A stretch of DNA of 64,000 bases from SXOA01 sp046153945. GTDB lineage: Bacteria; Planctomycetota; Planctomycetia; Pirellulales; Pirellulaceae. This document shows, piece after piece, positions 53,918 to 63,889 of the stretch. The stretch spans positions 52,844 to 116,843 of the forward strand of contig JBJXFF010000109.1 in NCBI GenBank assembly GCA_046153945.1, in the 5' to 3' direction. Below the pieces are notes generated by a model, which worked only from the letters and a program-made list of their open reading frames with translations, searched no databases and had not been told where the DNA came from. How positions within the stretch are numbered: the stretch's first letter is position 1; each line of letters opens with the position of its first letter. Position numbers and translations under genes: made by a program.

Positions 53918-54312
53918 GGTTCACCTCGATTTTTCGGGGAAGGAACCTATCATCCGGCCCCGCCGAATCCCTTCGGCTCGACTGTGCCGGACACTGCCTG
54001 GGCAGTGGATTACCTGTTGATCATCTTCGCCACTCTCTGACGAGTTTGTATGAACGCCTAATGAATTGCCCAAGAAGTTGATGCTAGCGTGCGCAGAACG
54101 CCAGGGATCCACTCTCTTCGCGGCTGGACATGCGAATCCATTCAAGGGGATGCGGCAGCGAAAAGGGAGTTGCCACGAGTTTTTCGCGCGGCCGCCGGTG
54201 GCCCATTTCTTTTTGCCTTCAGATATCCGACAATCTTGGGACCAACCTCTCAGCGAAGCGGCGACCTGCTAAGGCGGTCTCTCGCTTCGTTCCCACCGCT
54301 GGATCTGCCATC
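53918..54312. other. Divergent promoter region
   Basis: About 395 bases between the phosphoesterase and esterase starts. I see no RNA gene or large repeat. The frame open from 54130 into the esterase gene is not signal-like and is best read as leader. Confidence 0.45.
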
Positions 54313-56232
54313 ATGAAGCTCACACTCCCGGTTCTTGCTGCCATTTTGGCTTTGTCGTCGTCGGTACTAGCCGCGGATGTTCCCCTCAAGGAACTGCTGG
54401 CCAAGCCGATTATGGAGGGAGAGACAGTCCAGAACGAAATTCAGGCGTTCCTGGATGCCCGCGTTCCCAAAATGCCGCAGCCGGCCTCAAAGGAAGAGTG
54501 GGAGAAGCTGGCGACGAAGATGCGGGCAGAAACACTGGAGAAGGTGGTGATTCGCGGCGAAGCGGCCAAGTGGCGGGATGCGCCGGGAAAGGTGGAATGG
54601 CTGGAGACGATTGAAGGGGGCGAAGGGTACAAAATCAAGAAGCTGCGGTACGAAGCGATCCCCGGAATGTGGATTCCGGCCTTGCTCTATGAGCCCGTGA
54701 AGCTGGACGGGAAGCATGCCGTTTTTCTCAATGTGAACGGGCACGACCCGAAGGGGAAAGCCGCCGACTACAAGCAGACTCGCTGCATTAACTTCGCCAA
54801 GCGGGGGATCATCACGCTGAATGTCGAGTGGTTCGGGATGGGACAACTCCGAGCGCCCGGATTCAGTCACCCGATGCTCAATCAGATCGACCTCTGCGGC
54901 AGCAGCGGACTGGCGACGTTTTATCTGGCGATGAGTCGCGGCATCGACCTGCTGCTAAAGCATGAGAACGCGGACACGGCGCGGGTCGGCGTATCCGGGC
55001 TGTCCGGCGGCGGCTGGCAGACGATCATCATCAGCTCGCTCGACACGCGGGTGACGCTCACCAACCCTGTCGCCGGATATTCGAGCTTCCGGACGCGGAT
55101 TTTCCATCATGCGGACCTGGGTGACTCGGAGCAGACGCCGGTGGATCTGGCCACGACAGCTGACTATGCCCAATTGACCGCTATGCTCGCCCCGCGCGTC
55201 GCCCTGCTGACGTACAACGAGAAAGACAACTGCTGCTTTGCCGCTCCGCACGCTCTACCGCCGCTGCTCGAAGCATCCGGCCCGATCTTCAAGTTGTTCG
55301 GCAAAGAAGCCAATCTTCACTCGCACATCAATTACGATCCCGGCAATCACAACTTCGAGAAAGACAACCGGCAGGCGCTCTACAAAGTGATCGGCCAGCA
55401 CTGGTATTCCGGCAACGCCAACTTCTCCGCCGACGAGATTCTTTGCGACAAGGAAATTAAGACCAGCGAACAGCTCCAAGTGGAACTGCCGGCGGACAAC
55501 CTCGATTTGCATCAACTGGCCCTCCGCCTCGCCTCCGGCCTGCCGCAAACGCCGCCGGCTCCCAAGGAAGGGAAGGAACTAGCCACTTGGCAGGCGGATG
55601 CCCGCAAGCGGCTCTCCGCCGTCATTGCCTATCATCCCTGGGACGCTGAGGGGGCCAAGGTGAGTGATGAAACAAGCGGCGACGTCCAAGTCACACGCTG
55701 GAAAATCAAAATCAGTAAGGAATGGACAGTCCCCGCGATTGAGTTCGCACCAGCCGATGCAAAATCAACCGTTCTACTCATCGCCGATGGCGGCCGCGCG
55801 GCGGCGGAAGCAAAGATCAAAAAGCTGCTGGATGAAAAGGTCCGCGTCGTCGTCTTGGAGCCTTACATGTTCGGCGAGTCGAACGTCAAGAATCGGGCCT
55901 ATCTATTTGCCCTGCTCGTTTCTGCCGTCGGTGAACGGCCTCTAGGAGTGCAAGCCAGCCAGGTTGCCGCAGTCGCCCGTTGGCTCAAGAAGGAAAATGG
56001 TCATAGCGTCCAACTGGAAGCAATCGGCCCGCGCACTTCGCTCATTGCCCTCGCCGCAGCCGGGTTGGAAACCGATTCCATCAGTGGCGTCGGCACGGAA
56101 GGGGAACTAGCATCTCTCAAACAAATCATCGAGCAGAATAACACGGTGGACCGAACCCCCGAGCAGTTCTGCTTTGGACTGTTGCAGCAGTTCGACATCC
56201 CACAGTTGAAAGCACTATCTAGCCGCCCGTAA
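54313..56232 (+). CDS. Exported alpha/beta-hydrolase esterase (acetylxylan-esterase-like)
   Basis: Encodes 639 aa. The ATG at 54313 starts a signal peptide (LPVLAAILALSSSVLAA). The hydrolase core at about 120-390 contains VNGHDPKGKA, GLSGGG with nucleophile Ser231, and Asp and His candidates in DPGNHNFEKDNRQALY, resembling AXE1 and prolyl-oligopeptidase-type esterases. A second, weaker hydrolase-like half follows at about 430-635 (VVVLEPYMFGESNVKNRAYLFALL). Planctomycetes use such enzymes on acetylated plant or algal polysaccharides. The PQQ propeller gene starts 41 bases downstream. The substrate is inferred. Confidence 0.85.
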   Translation: MKLTLPVLAAILALSSSVLAADVPLKELLAKPIMEGETVQNEIQAFLDARVPKMPQPASKEEWEKLATKMRAETLEKVVIRGEAAKWRDAPGKVEWLETIEGGEGYKIKKLRYEAIPGMWIPALLYEPVKLDGKHAVFLNVNGHDPKGKAADYKQTRCINFAKRGIITLNVEWFGMGQLRAPGFSHPMLNQIDLCGSSGLATFYLAMSRGIDLLLKHENADTARVGVSGLSGGGWQTIIISSLDTRVTLTNPVAGYSSFRTRIFHHADLGDSEQTPVDLATTADYAQLTAMLAPRVALLTYNEKDNCCFAAPHALPPLLEASGPIFKLFGKEANLHSHINYDPGNHNFEKDNRQALYKVIGQHWYSGNANFSADEILCDKEIKTSEQLQVELPADNLDLHQLALRLASGLPQTPPAPKEGKELATWQADARKRLSAVIAYHPWDAEGAKVSDETSGDVQVTRWKIKISKEWTVPAIEFAPADAKSTVLLIADGGRAAAEAKIKKLLDEKVRVVVLEPYMFGESNVKNRAYLFALLVSAVGERPLGVQASQVAAVARWLKKENGHSVQLEAIGPRTSLIALAAAGLETDSISGVGTEGELASLKQIIEQNNTVDRTPEQFCFGLLQQFDIPQLKALSSRP

Positions 56233-56273
56233 AAACGGGTGGCACGCCCAAATTCATTCTCCAAAAAAACAGT

Positions 56274-57509
56274 ATGCGCAAGCTAAGCCTGCTTTTCGTC
56301 TCCTGCTTCCTATCCATGCCATCCTTCGCCGCCGATTGGCCTCAGTTTCGCGGACCAACGGGGAACGGCATCTCGACCGAGAAAAATCTCCCCCTCGAGT
56401 GGGACGAGACCAAGAACATCGCCTGGAAGCAGGAAATTCCCGGTAAAGGCTGGTCCTCTCCTTCTCTCTTTCATAACCGGCTCTACCTGACGACAGCCGT
56501 GCTGGCAGACGACAAGCTCTCTCAGCGGGCGATTTGCCTAAACGCCCATGACGGCAAAGTCCTTTGGGACACCGAGATTTTTTCGCAGGATGCGGCATCA
56601 GCTCCGAAAATCCATACCAAGAACAGCCACGCCAGCCCGACGCCACTGGTGGAAAGCGGCAAGGTATACGTCCATTTTGGCCATCAAGGGACGGCGTGCC
56701 TGGACCTCGATGGAAACGTCATCTGGAAGACCCAGGAACTGTCCTACCCGCCCGTGCATGGGCAAGGTTCTTCGCCCATTCTGGTAAATGGCCTGCTCAT
56801 CTTCAGTTGCGACGGAGCCAAGGATCCGTTTGTCGCCGCGCTCGAAGCCAAAACGGGCAACGTCCGTTGGAAGTTCGCCCGCGAAAGCGACTATGCCAGG
56901 CGGTTCGCTTTCGCCACCTGCGAAGCCATTACCGTGAACGGCAAGACGCAAATCATCAGCCCTGGCGCGGGAGTTGTGAACGCGATTGATCCCGAAAACG
57001 GCAAGGAGATTTGGCGGGTCAAATACGATGGCTATAGCGTGATTCCGCGGCCCGTTTTTGGCCATGGAATGGTCTTTCTGAGTTCCAGCTACGACTCCCC
57101 CAGCGTCTATGCAATTCGGCCCGATGGCCAAGGGGATGTGACCGATACGCACGTCGAATGGACGCTGAAGAAGGGTGCACCGCATACTCCGTCTCCGCTG
57201 CTCATCGGCGACGAGTTGTACCTGGTTTCCGACGGCGGCATTGCCTCCTGCGTCGATGCCAAGACCGGCGATGTGCATTGGAGCGAGCGAATCGGCACCA
57301 AGTATTCCGCTTCTCCCGTTTATGCGGACGGCAAAATCTATTTCCAGGATGAAGAGGGGAAGGGAACGGTCCTCAAGGCCGGCACAAAATTCCAAAAACT
57401 CGCCGAGAACGGATTCAAAGAGCCGACGCTCTCTTCGTACTGCGTGGGGGATAGCGCGATCTTTGTGCGGACGGAAAAGCGGCTTTACAAAGTGTCGGAA
57501 GAGAAATAA
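56274..57509 (+). CDS. Exported PQQ-like beta-propeller protein
   Basis: Encodes 411 aa. A signal peptide (LSLLFVSCFLSMPSFAA) precedes WPQFRGPTGNGIS, a hallmark of planctomycete PQQ-repeat proteins, and about seven blades with YLTTA, CLNAHDGKVLWD and VNAIDPENGKEIWRV text. The fold is like BamB or quinoprotein dehydrogenases, but the catalytic PQQ residues are not evident, so it may be a binding or scaffold protein in the periplasm. It follows the esterase gene closely on the same strand. Confidence 0.88.
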   Translation: MRKLSLLFVSCFLSMPSFAADWPQFRGPTGNGISTEKNLPLEWDETKNIAWKQEIPGKGWSSPSLFHNRLYLTTAVLADDKLSQRAICLNAHDGKVLWDTEIFSQDAASAPKIHTKNSHASPTPLVESGKVYVHFGHQGTACLDLDGNVIWKTQELSYPPVHGQGSSPILVNGLLIFSCDGAKDPFVAALEAKTGNVRWKFARESDYARRFAFATCEAITVNGKTQIISPGAGVVNAIDPENGKEIWRVKYDGYSVIPRPVFGHGMVFLSSSYDSPSVYAIRPDGQGDVTDTHVEWTLKKGAPHTPSPLLIGDELYLVSDGGIASCVDAKTGDVHWSERIGTKYSASPVYADGKIYFQDEEGKGTVLKAGTKFQKLAENGFKEPTLSSYCVGDSAIFVRTEKRLYKVSEEK

Positions 57510-57609
57510 TCCGGCCGCTCCGCCTGGAAATTTCGCGGCAATTGTCCTCGATTGCCCGCGTCTCGCACTTGGAGTTTCGGCTCCGCGCCGCTAAAATCCG
57601 GAGTGCTTG

Positions 57610-60600
57610 GTGCAGCCGCTCGCGCATTCCTGGGGAGCTTTCAAGAACGTGGATCTCGACCGATTTTTTGCACCGTACAATCCTCCGCGCACGTCGCTGA
57701 TTGATTGCCTCGCCTATTGGAGCGACATTCAGCCCGACAACATCGCTTATCGGTCCACCGACGGCGAAGGGGAAGAAACGGTTCTGACCTATGCGCAGCT
57801 CGCTGCCAAAGTGGCGGCTGTCGCGTCCCGGTTGACGGCTCTGAAGATGCGGGGGGAACGGGCGCTCCTTCTGTATCCGCACGGGCTCGATTTCCTGATT
57901 GGCTACTACGGTTGCCTGGCCGCGGGCGCGGTTGCCGTGCCGGCGTATCCGCCGCGGCGCAATCGAAACATGGCCCGCATCCAGGCCATCTCCGACGACG
58001 CCCAGGCCAAAGTCGCGCTTACGCTGCATGAAGTCTCGGAACGGAGCGCCGACTTGCTGGACGAAGCTCCCCGGCTCAAGGAGCTGACGTGGATTGCCAC
58101 CGACCAGATCGGCGACGATGAAGGAAAGTCCTGGAAGCCGCGAAAGATTCAGCCCGCCGACCTGGCGATGCTGCAATACACGTCGGGCTCCACCGGCACC
58201 CCCAAGGGGGTGATGCTGACGCATGCCAATTTGATGCACAACTGCCAGATTATTTGCTGGGCGTTTGAGCCGACGCGGGACAGCAGCGGCCTCTCCTGGC
58301 TGCCGATGTACCACGACATGGGTCTGGTCGGCGGGTGCCTGAAGGTGATGTTTTACGGCCGCCATGCCACGTTGATGTCCCCCATGGCGTTTCTGCAAAA
58401 ACCGGTCCGCTGGCTGCGCGGGATCAGCAAGTACCGGGTGAGCATCAGTGGAGGTCCGAACTTCGCTTATGAGCTTTGCACGCAGAAGATTACCGATGAT
58501 CAGCTCGAAGGAATCGACTTGAGCTGCTGGAAGGTGGCCTTCAATGGCGCGGAACCGGTGCGGGCCGAAACTCTGGAAAAATTCACGCAGCGTTTCGCTC
58601 CCTACGGCTTCAAAAACACTTCCCACTACGCTTGCTACGGCATGGCGGAGACCACGCTGATCGTCACCGGGAGTTATTCCGGCCGCGGGCCTGTGATTCG
58701 CTCCTTCGATAGCAAGGGGCTCGATCAACGGCAGGTAATTCCAGTCTCGGGCGATGCCCCGGACACGCGGGCCTTGGTCGGCTGCGGGCGGATTCTTCCC
58801 GAAGAGCAGGTTGCCATCGTCAATCCTGAGACGCACGAGCGACTCCCTGCTGACCGCATTGGCGAAATCTGGGTGAACAGTCCTTCAGTCACTCAGGGCT
58901 ATTGGAACAAACCGGACGCGACGGCTGCCGCCTGCAATTTCCTCCTGGCGAGCGGGGAAGGGCCGTTCCTCCGCACGGGCGATCTTGGTTTTTTCTTTGA
59001 AGATCAGCTCTATGTCACCGGCCGCCTCAAGGATCTGATTATCGTCCGCGGAGTGAATCGTTATCCGCAGGACATTGAGATGACCGTGGAGAAGTCGAGC
59101 CCCAAGATCCAGCCCAGCGCCGTCGGTGCGTTCGCCGTGGACCTGCAGGGGCGCGAGCGGTTGATCATTGTTGCCGAGGTGGAGCGAACGCGTCGAGATG
59201 ATTGGAGCGATGTGATCGCGGCGGTCCGAAGAGATGTTGCTTCCGAGCACGAGCTTCCTCCCGATGCCGTCATCCTGGTCCGTTTCGGTTCGATCCCCAA
59301 AACCTCCAGCGGCAAGATTCAGCGGCACGCCTGCCGGGACGAATTCCTGAACAGCACTCTGCAAATCATTTCGCAGTGGCGAGGCTGGGAGGATGCTTCC
59401 GCGGAGTCTAGTTCGCTGGCAACTGCGCCGGCCCTTGCTCCCGAGGCTGCCGGCGAGGAACTCACGGGTCATCAGGAAGTCAATCAGGCGGTTGCGCACG
59501 AAGTGATGACGCACGTTCGTCAGATTGCCAAGGAGCGGGCCAAGAATCTGACCATCGATTCCAACATCGTCACCGAACTGGGGCTCGATTCGCTGGAGCG
59601 GCTGCAAATCGCCAACACGCTGGAAGAGACCTTCGGCGGCCGCTTCCCCGAGGACGTGCTGGCCGAAATGTGCACTGTGCGGGAAGTGGCCCTCGCCATC
59701 GAGAAGTACATCGGCGTCGAGCCGCGCGTGCAGCGGACGTTCGACACGGCCGGCACGCCGCTGATTGAAGGGGGTGAAATCCCGCCCGAGTGTTACGACT
59801 TCAGCCAGATGCCCGAGTACCGCAAGCTCAAACAGACCATGCGGCTATTGCAGGCCACGGGCATTCCCAATCCCTACTTTAGCGTGCACGAATCGGTCGC
59901 CCGGGACACGACCCGCATTGCCGGCCGGGAGCTAATCAGCTTCGCCACTTACAACTACATCGCCATGTCGGGCGATCCCGTCGTGAGCGCTGCCGCCAAG
60001 GATGCCGTGGAAAAATACGGCACCAGCGTCTCCGCCAGCCGACTCGTGTCCGGCGAAAAGCCGATCCATCGCCAGCTCGAGCAGGGCATTGCCGATTTTC
60101 TCGGAGTAGACGACTCGATTGTCTTCGTCGGCGGCCACGCCACTAATGAAACAACCATTGGCCATCTCGTCGGTGCGGGTGACCTCATCGCGCATGACGC
60201 CCTGGCCCATAACAGCATCATTCAAGGAGCCCTCCTCTCCGGCGCTCGCCGCCGCCCTTTCCCGCACAACGATTGGCAAGCCCTCGACACGCTGCTGACC
60301 GAGACGCGGCACGAATACCGCCGGGTGCTGGTCGCCATCGAAGGGGTCTACAGCATGGACGGGGATTTCCCCGACCTGACGAAATTCATCGAGATTAAGC
60401 AGAAGCACAAAGCGATCTTGCTCGTGGATGAAGCCCACTCCATCGGCACGATGGGCAAAACGGGCCGCGGCATTGGCGAGCACTTTGGCGTGAATCCCCG
60501 CGACGTCGACCTCTGGATGGGAACGCTCAGCAAAACCTTCGGCAGTTGCGGCGGCTACATCGCCGGCTGCAAGGAAGTGGTCGAGTACCTCAAGTACACC

Positions 60601-61011
60601 GCCCCGGGTTTCCTGTTCAGCGTCGGCATTCCGCCGGCCAGCACCGCGGCGGCTCTCGCCTCGCTCCGCCTCCTGCAAGCCGAGCCAGAGCGGGTGGCCA
60701 AAGTCCAGGCCAACTCACAGCTGTTCCTGGAACTCGCCAAGGCCAAGGGACTGAACACAGGAATGAGCAACAACACCCCCGTCGTCCCAATCATTCTTGG
60801 CAACTCCATCCATTCCCTGCACCTCTCCCGCGCCCTCTTCGAGCGGGGAATCAACGTCCAGCCGATCCTCTATCCCGCTGTGGAAGAGGAAAAAGCCCGT
60901 TTACGCTTCTTCATCACCTCCGCCCATTCCGCGGATCAGATTCGCACCACGGTTAATGCGGTCGCGGAAGAAGCTGCCAAAATCGACCCGCGCTATGTGG
61001 GATTTCGGTAG
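57610..61011 (+). CDS. FAAL-ACP-alpha-oxoamine synthase fusion
   Basis: Encodes 1133 aa. The GTG at 57610 has GGAG 6 bases upstream; a TTG at 57607 is the rival start. Domains: a fatty-acyl-AMP ligase (about 1-600; YTSGSTGTPKGVMLTH, YGMAETTL), an acyl carrier protein (about 620-705; LGLDSLER with phosphopantetheine Ser661) and a PLP-dependent alpha-oxoamine synthase (about 770-1130; GGHATNETT, DEAHSIGTMGKTGRGIGEH, TLSKTFGSCGG with PLP Lys975). The enzyme should activate a fatty acid, hold it on the carrier domain and condense it with an amino acid to a 3-oxo amino product, as serine palmitoyltransferase does. Relatives work on sphingoid-type lipids or small signals. There are no other lipid genes beside it. 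Confidence 0.9.
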   Translation: MQPLAHSWGAFKNVDLDRFFAPYNPPRTSLIDCLAYWSDIQPDNIAYRSTDGEGEETVLTYAQLAAKVAAVASRLTALKMRGERALLLYPHGLDFLIGYYGCLAAGAVAVPAYPPRRNRNMARIQAISDDAQAKVALTLHEVSERSADLLDEAPRLKELTWIATDQIGDDEGKSWKPRKIQPADLAMLQYTSGSTGTPKGVMLTHANLMHNCQIICWAFEPTRDSSGLSWLPMYHDMGLVGGCLKVMFYGRHATLMSPMAFLQKPVRWLRGISKYRVSISGGPNFAYELCTQKITDDQLEGIDLSCWKVAFNGAEPVRAETLEKFTQRFAPYGFKNTSHYACYGMAETTLIVTGSYSGRGPVIRSFDSKGLDQRQVIPVSGDAPDTRALVGCGRILPEEQVAIVNPETHERLPADRIGEIWVNSPSVTQGYWNKPDATAAACNFLLASGEGPFLRTGDLGFFFEDQLYVTGRLKDLIIVRGVNRYPQDIEMTVEKSSPKIQPSAVGAFAVDLQGRERLIIVAEVERTRRDDWSDVIAAVRRDVASEHELPPDAVILVRFGSIPKTSSGKIQRHACRDEFLNSTLQIISQWRGWEDASAESSSLATAPALAPEAAGEELTGHQEVNQAVAHEVMTHVRQIAKERAKNLTIDSNIVTELGLDSLERLQIANTLEETFGGRFPEDVLAEMCTVREVALAIEKYIGVEPRVQRTFDTAGTPLIEGGEIPPECYDFSQMPEYRKLKQTMRLLQATGIPNPYFSVHESVARDTTRIAGRELISFATYNYIAMSGDPVVSAAAKDAVEKYGTSVSASRLVSGEKPIHRQLEQGIADFLGVDDSIVFVGGHATNETTIGHLVGAGDLIAHDALAHNSIIQGALLSGARRRPFPHNDWQALDTLLTETRHEYRRVLVAIEGVYSMDGDFPDLTKFIEIKQKHKAILLVDEAHSIGTMGKTGRGIGEHFGVNPRDVDLWMGTLSKTFGSCGGYIAGCKEVVEYLKYTAPGFLFSVGIPPASTAAALASLRLLQAEPERVAKVQANSQLFLELAKAKGLNTGMSNNTPVVPIILGNSIHSLHLSRALFERGINVQPILYPAVEEEKARLRFFITSAHSADQIRTTVNAVAEEAAKIDPRYVGFR

Positions 61012-61693
61012 AATTGAGGACTGGACAAGAGCATCGCCTGCTACTGTTTCGCGAAGATTAGTCGCGCGCAGAAGAAAACCCCCGCAACTCTAGGCAGAGG
61101 CGGAGCTGAAAAGAGCGGAGGGCACGAGACTCGAACTCGCAACCGGTTGCCCGGCACCACATTTCCAGTGTACGCGAACGACGCCACAAAGCCAAACGGG
61201 TTGCCAAGATAGGGCGTCGGTATTTGTCGGGGTGCCCACAGTGGTGCCGAGATGTTTTTCGGTGCCAAAGTGCCCCGACTTTGAGTGGAATAACGAGGCG
61301 TGGCGCTTTCGGAACAGTCGTCAAATGCCGAGTCCACGATCGTCGGATCGAATTGCTGCAACGCCACCCTTGGCCAACTCGACAACATTGGTCGCTATAA
61401 TTCGACGAAATGCTGAAACTACGGAAAGGGTAGGATCATGATTCTGAAGGCGAGCACTCTCGCTGGTCACGGACGCCATAACGCGGTCTTAACGTGGTAC
61501 CTCACATTCCTTTTCAAATGAATCTCTGGAGCGTTCGACTAGAGAGGCTACCGTCGTCTCGCTTTCGTAGCAAACCCTTTATGCACCGATTCTGAACGAG
61601 TCGTCCAGTCGTCGCTACCAGTCAACTGATGGTGGGTGGGGCAATGAAGGCAACTTTCCTCGTCCTGCGATTTCAATAACAGGAGATGCTCCG
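61012..61693. other. Gene-poor region with tRNA-Ser-like fragment
   Basis: About 680 bases. It holds the truncated tRNA-like sequence at 61116-61173 and a palindromic stretch at about 61227-61279 (GTCGGGGTGCCC against GTGCCCCGAC). Short open frames on both strands have no coding character. Confidence 0.5.
61116..61173 (-). pseudogene. 3' part of a tRNA-Ser(GGA)-like gene, truncated
   Basis: On the minus strand the sequence from the anticodon loop (CTGGAAA, 61162-61168) through a variable-arm stretch, a T-arm (GCGAG-TTCGAGT-CTCGT, 61124-61140) and an acceptor 3' strand (GCCCTCC then G, 61116-61123) is tRNA-like. The D-arm and 5' acceptor strand GGAGGGC are absent upstream. Such 3' fragments typically mark where an element integrated into a tRNA gene. 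Confidence 0.55.
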
Positions 61694-63796
61694 GTGAAGC
61701 CAATGGTCGCTCTGCTTGTATTCGGACTCATCGGTGACGAGGTCGCGTCTGGTCCCGCGCCGCCGAAGCCAAGCCCAACATGGAACAAGGATGCTGCAAG
61801 CGTTCCCAGTCCGCGCGACGGCGCGGGATATGTTTCTCTCCATGCCAAGCTCACCTGGCAAGCTGGCCCCGATGCCGTCTCCCATCGCGTCTACTTTGGA
61901 TCGGATTACGACGGGGTCAACGCGGCAGAGCCAGGTATGTCGCCGGCCAATATCTATCAAGGAACTCAAGCAAGCCACTCCTTTGCTCCAAGCGGACTCC
62001 AGCCCGGCAAGTCCTACTTCTGGCGCATCGATGAGGTTGGAGCAAAGGAAGACGTCGTCAAAGGACCTGTCTGGTCCCTTGTGACCGCCTCAACCCAACA
62101 GGGAGTGATCATTGCCGCGTCAGATGCGACAAATGCGGCCGAGCGGCTCAAAACCTTAATCACTCAGGACACGGGGCTGACCTTTACAGTCATTACCCCG
62201 GGTCAGAGAGATTCCAGAGGAGACCTCCAATTCGTGCTGTGCACGAAAGCAACTCGCTCCGAAGTGAAGGACTTTCTGCCCGTTGCCGCTCTGAGTATGG
62301 ATCTCCAGCCGCAAGGCTTTCTGATTTCAACCGATCCCCAAACGACTCGGGCCGTGGTGATCGGTGGCGATCCGGACGGTCTGCGCTACGGCGTGGGGGA
62401 ACTCTGGCATTACCACTGTGTGCTGGACGGCATGAGAATCGTGCCACAGAAATCGCTGGAGCTTCTCAAAGCGCCGGCATTTTCCAAACGCATGTTTTGG
62501 AACTGGACGCACTGCACGAACTGGGACGACGATCTGGGGAGGGTCCATCAGACCAAGCATGTGGACGCGGGCGGCACGCTGGAACCGTACCTCGCGCAGC
62601 CCAATGGCTTTGTGGACACTTTTCAGAAAGTTGTCGATTTCCAGGCGGATCATAAACTCAACGGACTGATTGTCTGGGGCTTCATCAACGACGCTCATGG
62701 CGGGCTGGCGACGGCACAGTCGGTCAGCAAATACGCCAAAGCCAACGGAGTGAAGATCCTGCCGGGCATCGGCACCATGGGTTATGGGGGCTTCTATTTT
62801 GGAGGCAATCATTCCTACAACATCAACACATTTCTTTCCAAGAATCCGCAAGTCCGTCTGATGGTGCAGGCCGATGGCAAAGACATGGCCGGCACGCCCT
62901 GTCCCAGTGATCCGGTCTTTCAGCAGTGGCTCCGCGACGGTGCCGAGTGGTATTTCACAACTCTCAAGGATATTGGCGGCGTGAATTTGGAGCATGGAGA
63001 TTTTTTTCAATGCCATTGCCCGCGCTGCCAAAAGCTGAGAGCTCTGCCGGAAAACGACCCGAATTACTACTGGGATATGATGGTGACGCAGGTACCTGTG
63101 ATTCAGAAGGGATTAATGATCCATCCTGAATTGTGGTATGTGTATGCCAGCTACGACTCGTACAACTCCGGGCTCTTGAGCAGCCCTCCCAAGTTTCTCG
63201 GCCAATATCCGAAGAGCGCTATTACCCAGTGGACTTATACCAAGATGCTCGTCGATCCGATTTTGAATCCGGCAGGCTCCTGGCCCCGCAATCTCCGTCC
63301 GCCGGCCGGAACAAATCATTCGGTCGGTTTATTGCATCAAGGGAGTCACTGGGATGTGAAGCGTCAATGGTGGGGGGAATCCGACAAATCGGCCGTGGCC
63401 TTCGGTGGCACGTACTCGCTCGTAAGCGATTTGATCCAGCAGACGTGTCACCGAGCGGTTGAGGACCAGTCGGAAGGGCTGCAGATCGTGGGGCAAATCG
63501 GTGTTGCCAGTCCCCAGAATGAGCTCAACTACCTGGCTCTGGAGGCCTTTAGCTGGAACCCAAAGCTCGATTATCAAACCTGGATCGATCAAGAACTCGC
63601 GCCTCTATATGGAGGGCCAAAGTTGTCCCGAAGGTACTATGACATCGTCAGCAGTATTACCAAAGACCCGCTGGATATTGCGAATCACCTGCATGAAGCC
63701 GAGCAAATCCTCGCAAAAACAGCAGATCCAAGGCAGGCCCGGCGATGGGGAAACGTTGTTTCAGAACTACGGCGGCGACAGGCGTTAGTCCGGTAA
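61694..63796 (+). CDS. Putative glycoside hydrolase with GH20-like accessory domain
   Basis: Encodes 700 aa from the GTG at 61694, with AGGAG 8 bases upstream. A fibronectin-III or Ig-like domain (about 45-135; LTWQAGPDAVSHRVYFGSD) precedes a segment like the GH20b domain (about 138-240; AASDATNAAERLKTLI), then a barrel-like region (about 260-560; RMFWNWTHCTNWDDD, HGDFFQCHCPRCQK). The pattern recalls GH20- and GH89-type exo-hydrolases, but I cannot point to the catalytic pair. Export is plausible, though the N-terminus is a weak signal. It lies between a tRNA fragment and an IS end, so it may be an acquired gene. It may be a relative of secreted planctomycete hydrolases of unknown activity. 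Confidence 0.6.
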   Translation: MKPMVALLVFGLIGDEVASGPAPPKPSPTWNKDAASVPSPRDGAGYVSLHAKLTWQAGPDAVSHRVYFGSDYDGVNAAEPGMSPANIYQGTQASHSFAPSGLQPGKSYFWRIDEVGAKEDVVKGPVWSLVTASTQQGVIIAASDATNAAERLKTLITQDTGLTFTVITPGQRDSRGDLQFVLCTKATRSEVKDFLPVAALSMDLQPQGFLISTDPQTTRAVVIGGDPDGLRYGVGELWHYHCVLDGMRIVPQKSLELLKAPAFSKRMFWNWTHCTNWDDDLGRVHQTKHVDAGGTLEPYLAQPNGFVDTFQKVVDFQADHKLNGLIVWGFINDAHGGLATAQSVSKYAKANGVKILPGIGTMGYGGFYFGGNHSYNINTFLSKNPQVRLMVQADGKDMAGTPCPSDPVFQQWLRDGAEWYFTTLKDIGGVNLEHGDFFQCHCPRCQKLRALPENDPNYYWDMMVTQVPVIQKGLMIHPELWYVYASYDSYNSGLLSSPPKFLGQYPKSAITQWTYTKMLVDPILNPAGSWPRNLRPPAGTNHSVGLLHQGSHWDVKRQWWGESDKSAVAFGGTYSLVSDLIQQTCHRAVEDQSEGLQIVGQIGVASPQNELNYLALEAFSWNPKLDYQTWIDQELAPLYGGPKLSRRYYDIVSSITKDPLDIANHLHEAEQILAKTADPRQARRWGNVVSELRRRQALVR

Positions 63797-63889
63797 TGAA
63801 GGTTCATTGAGTAACATGATGACACGATCTCCACAGCCCGGCCGGACCCCAGTCATGCGATTCCTTGTTATCCCCAGGGCAAGCGCATC

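Noticed and set aside
61110..61200. A complete tRNA-Ser gene
   Set aside because: The 5' acceptor strand and D-arm are absent; only the part from the anticodon stem onwards fits.
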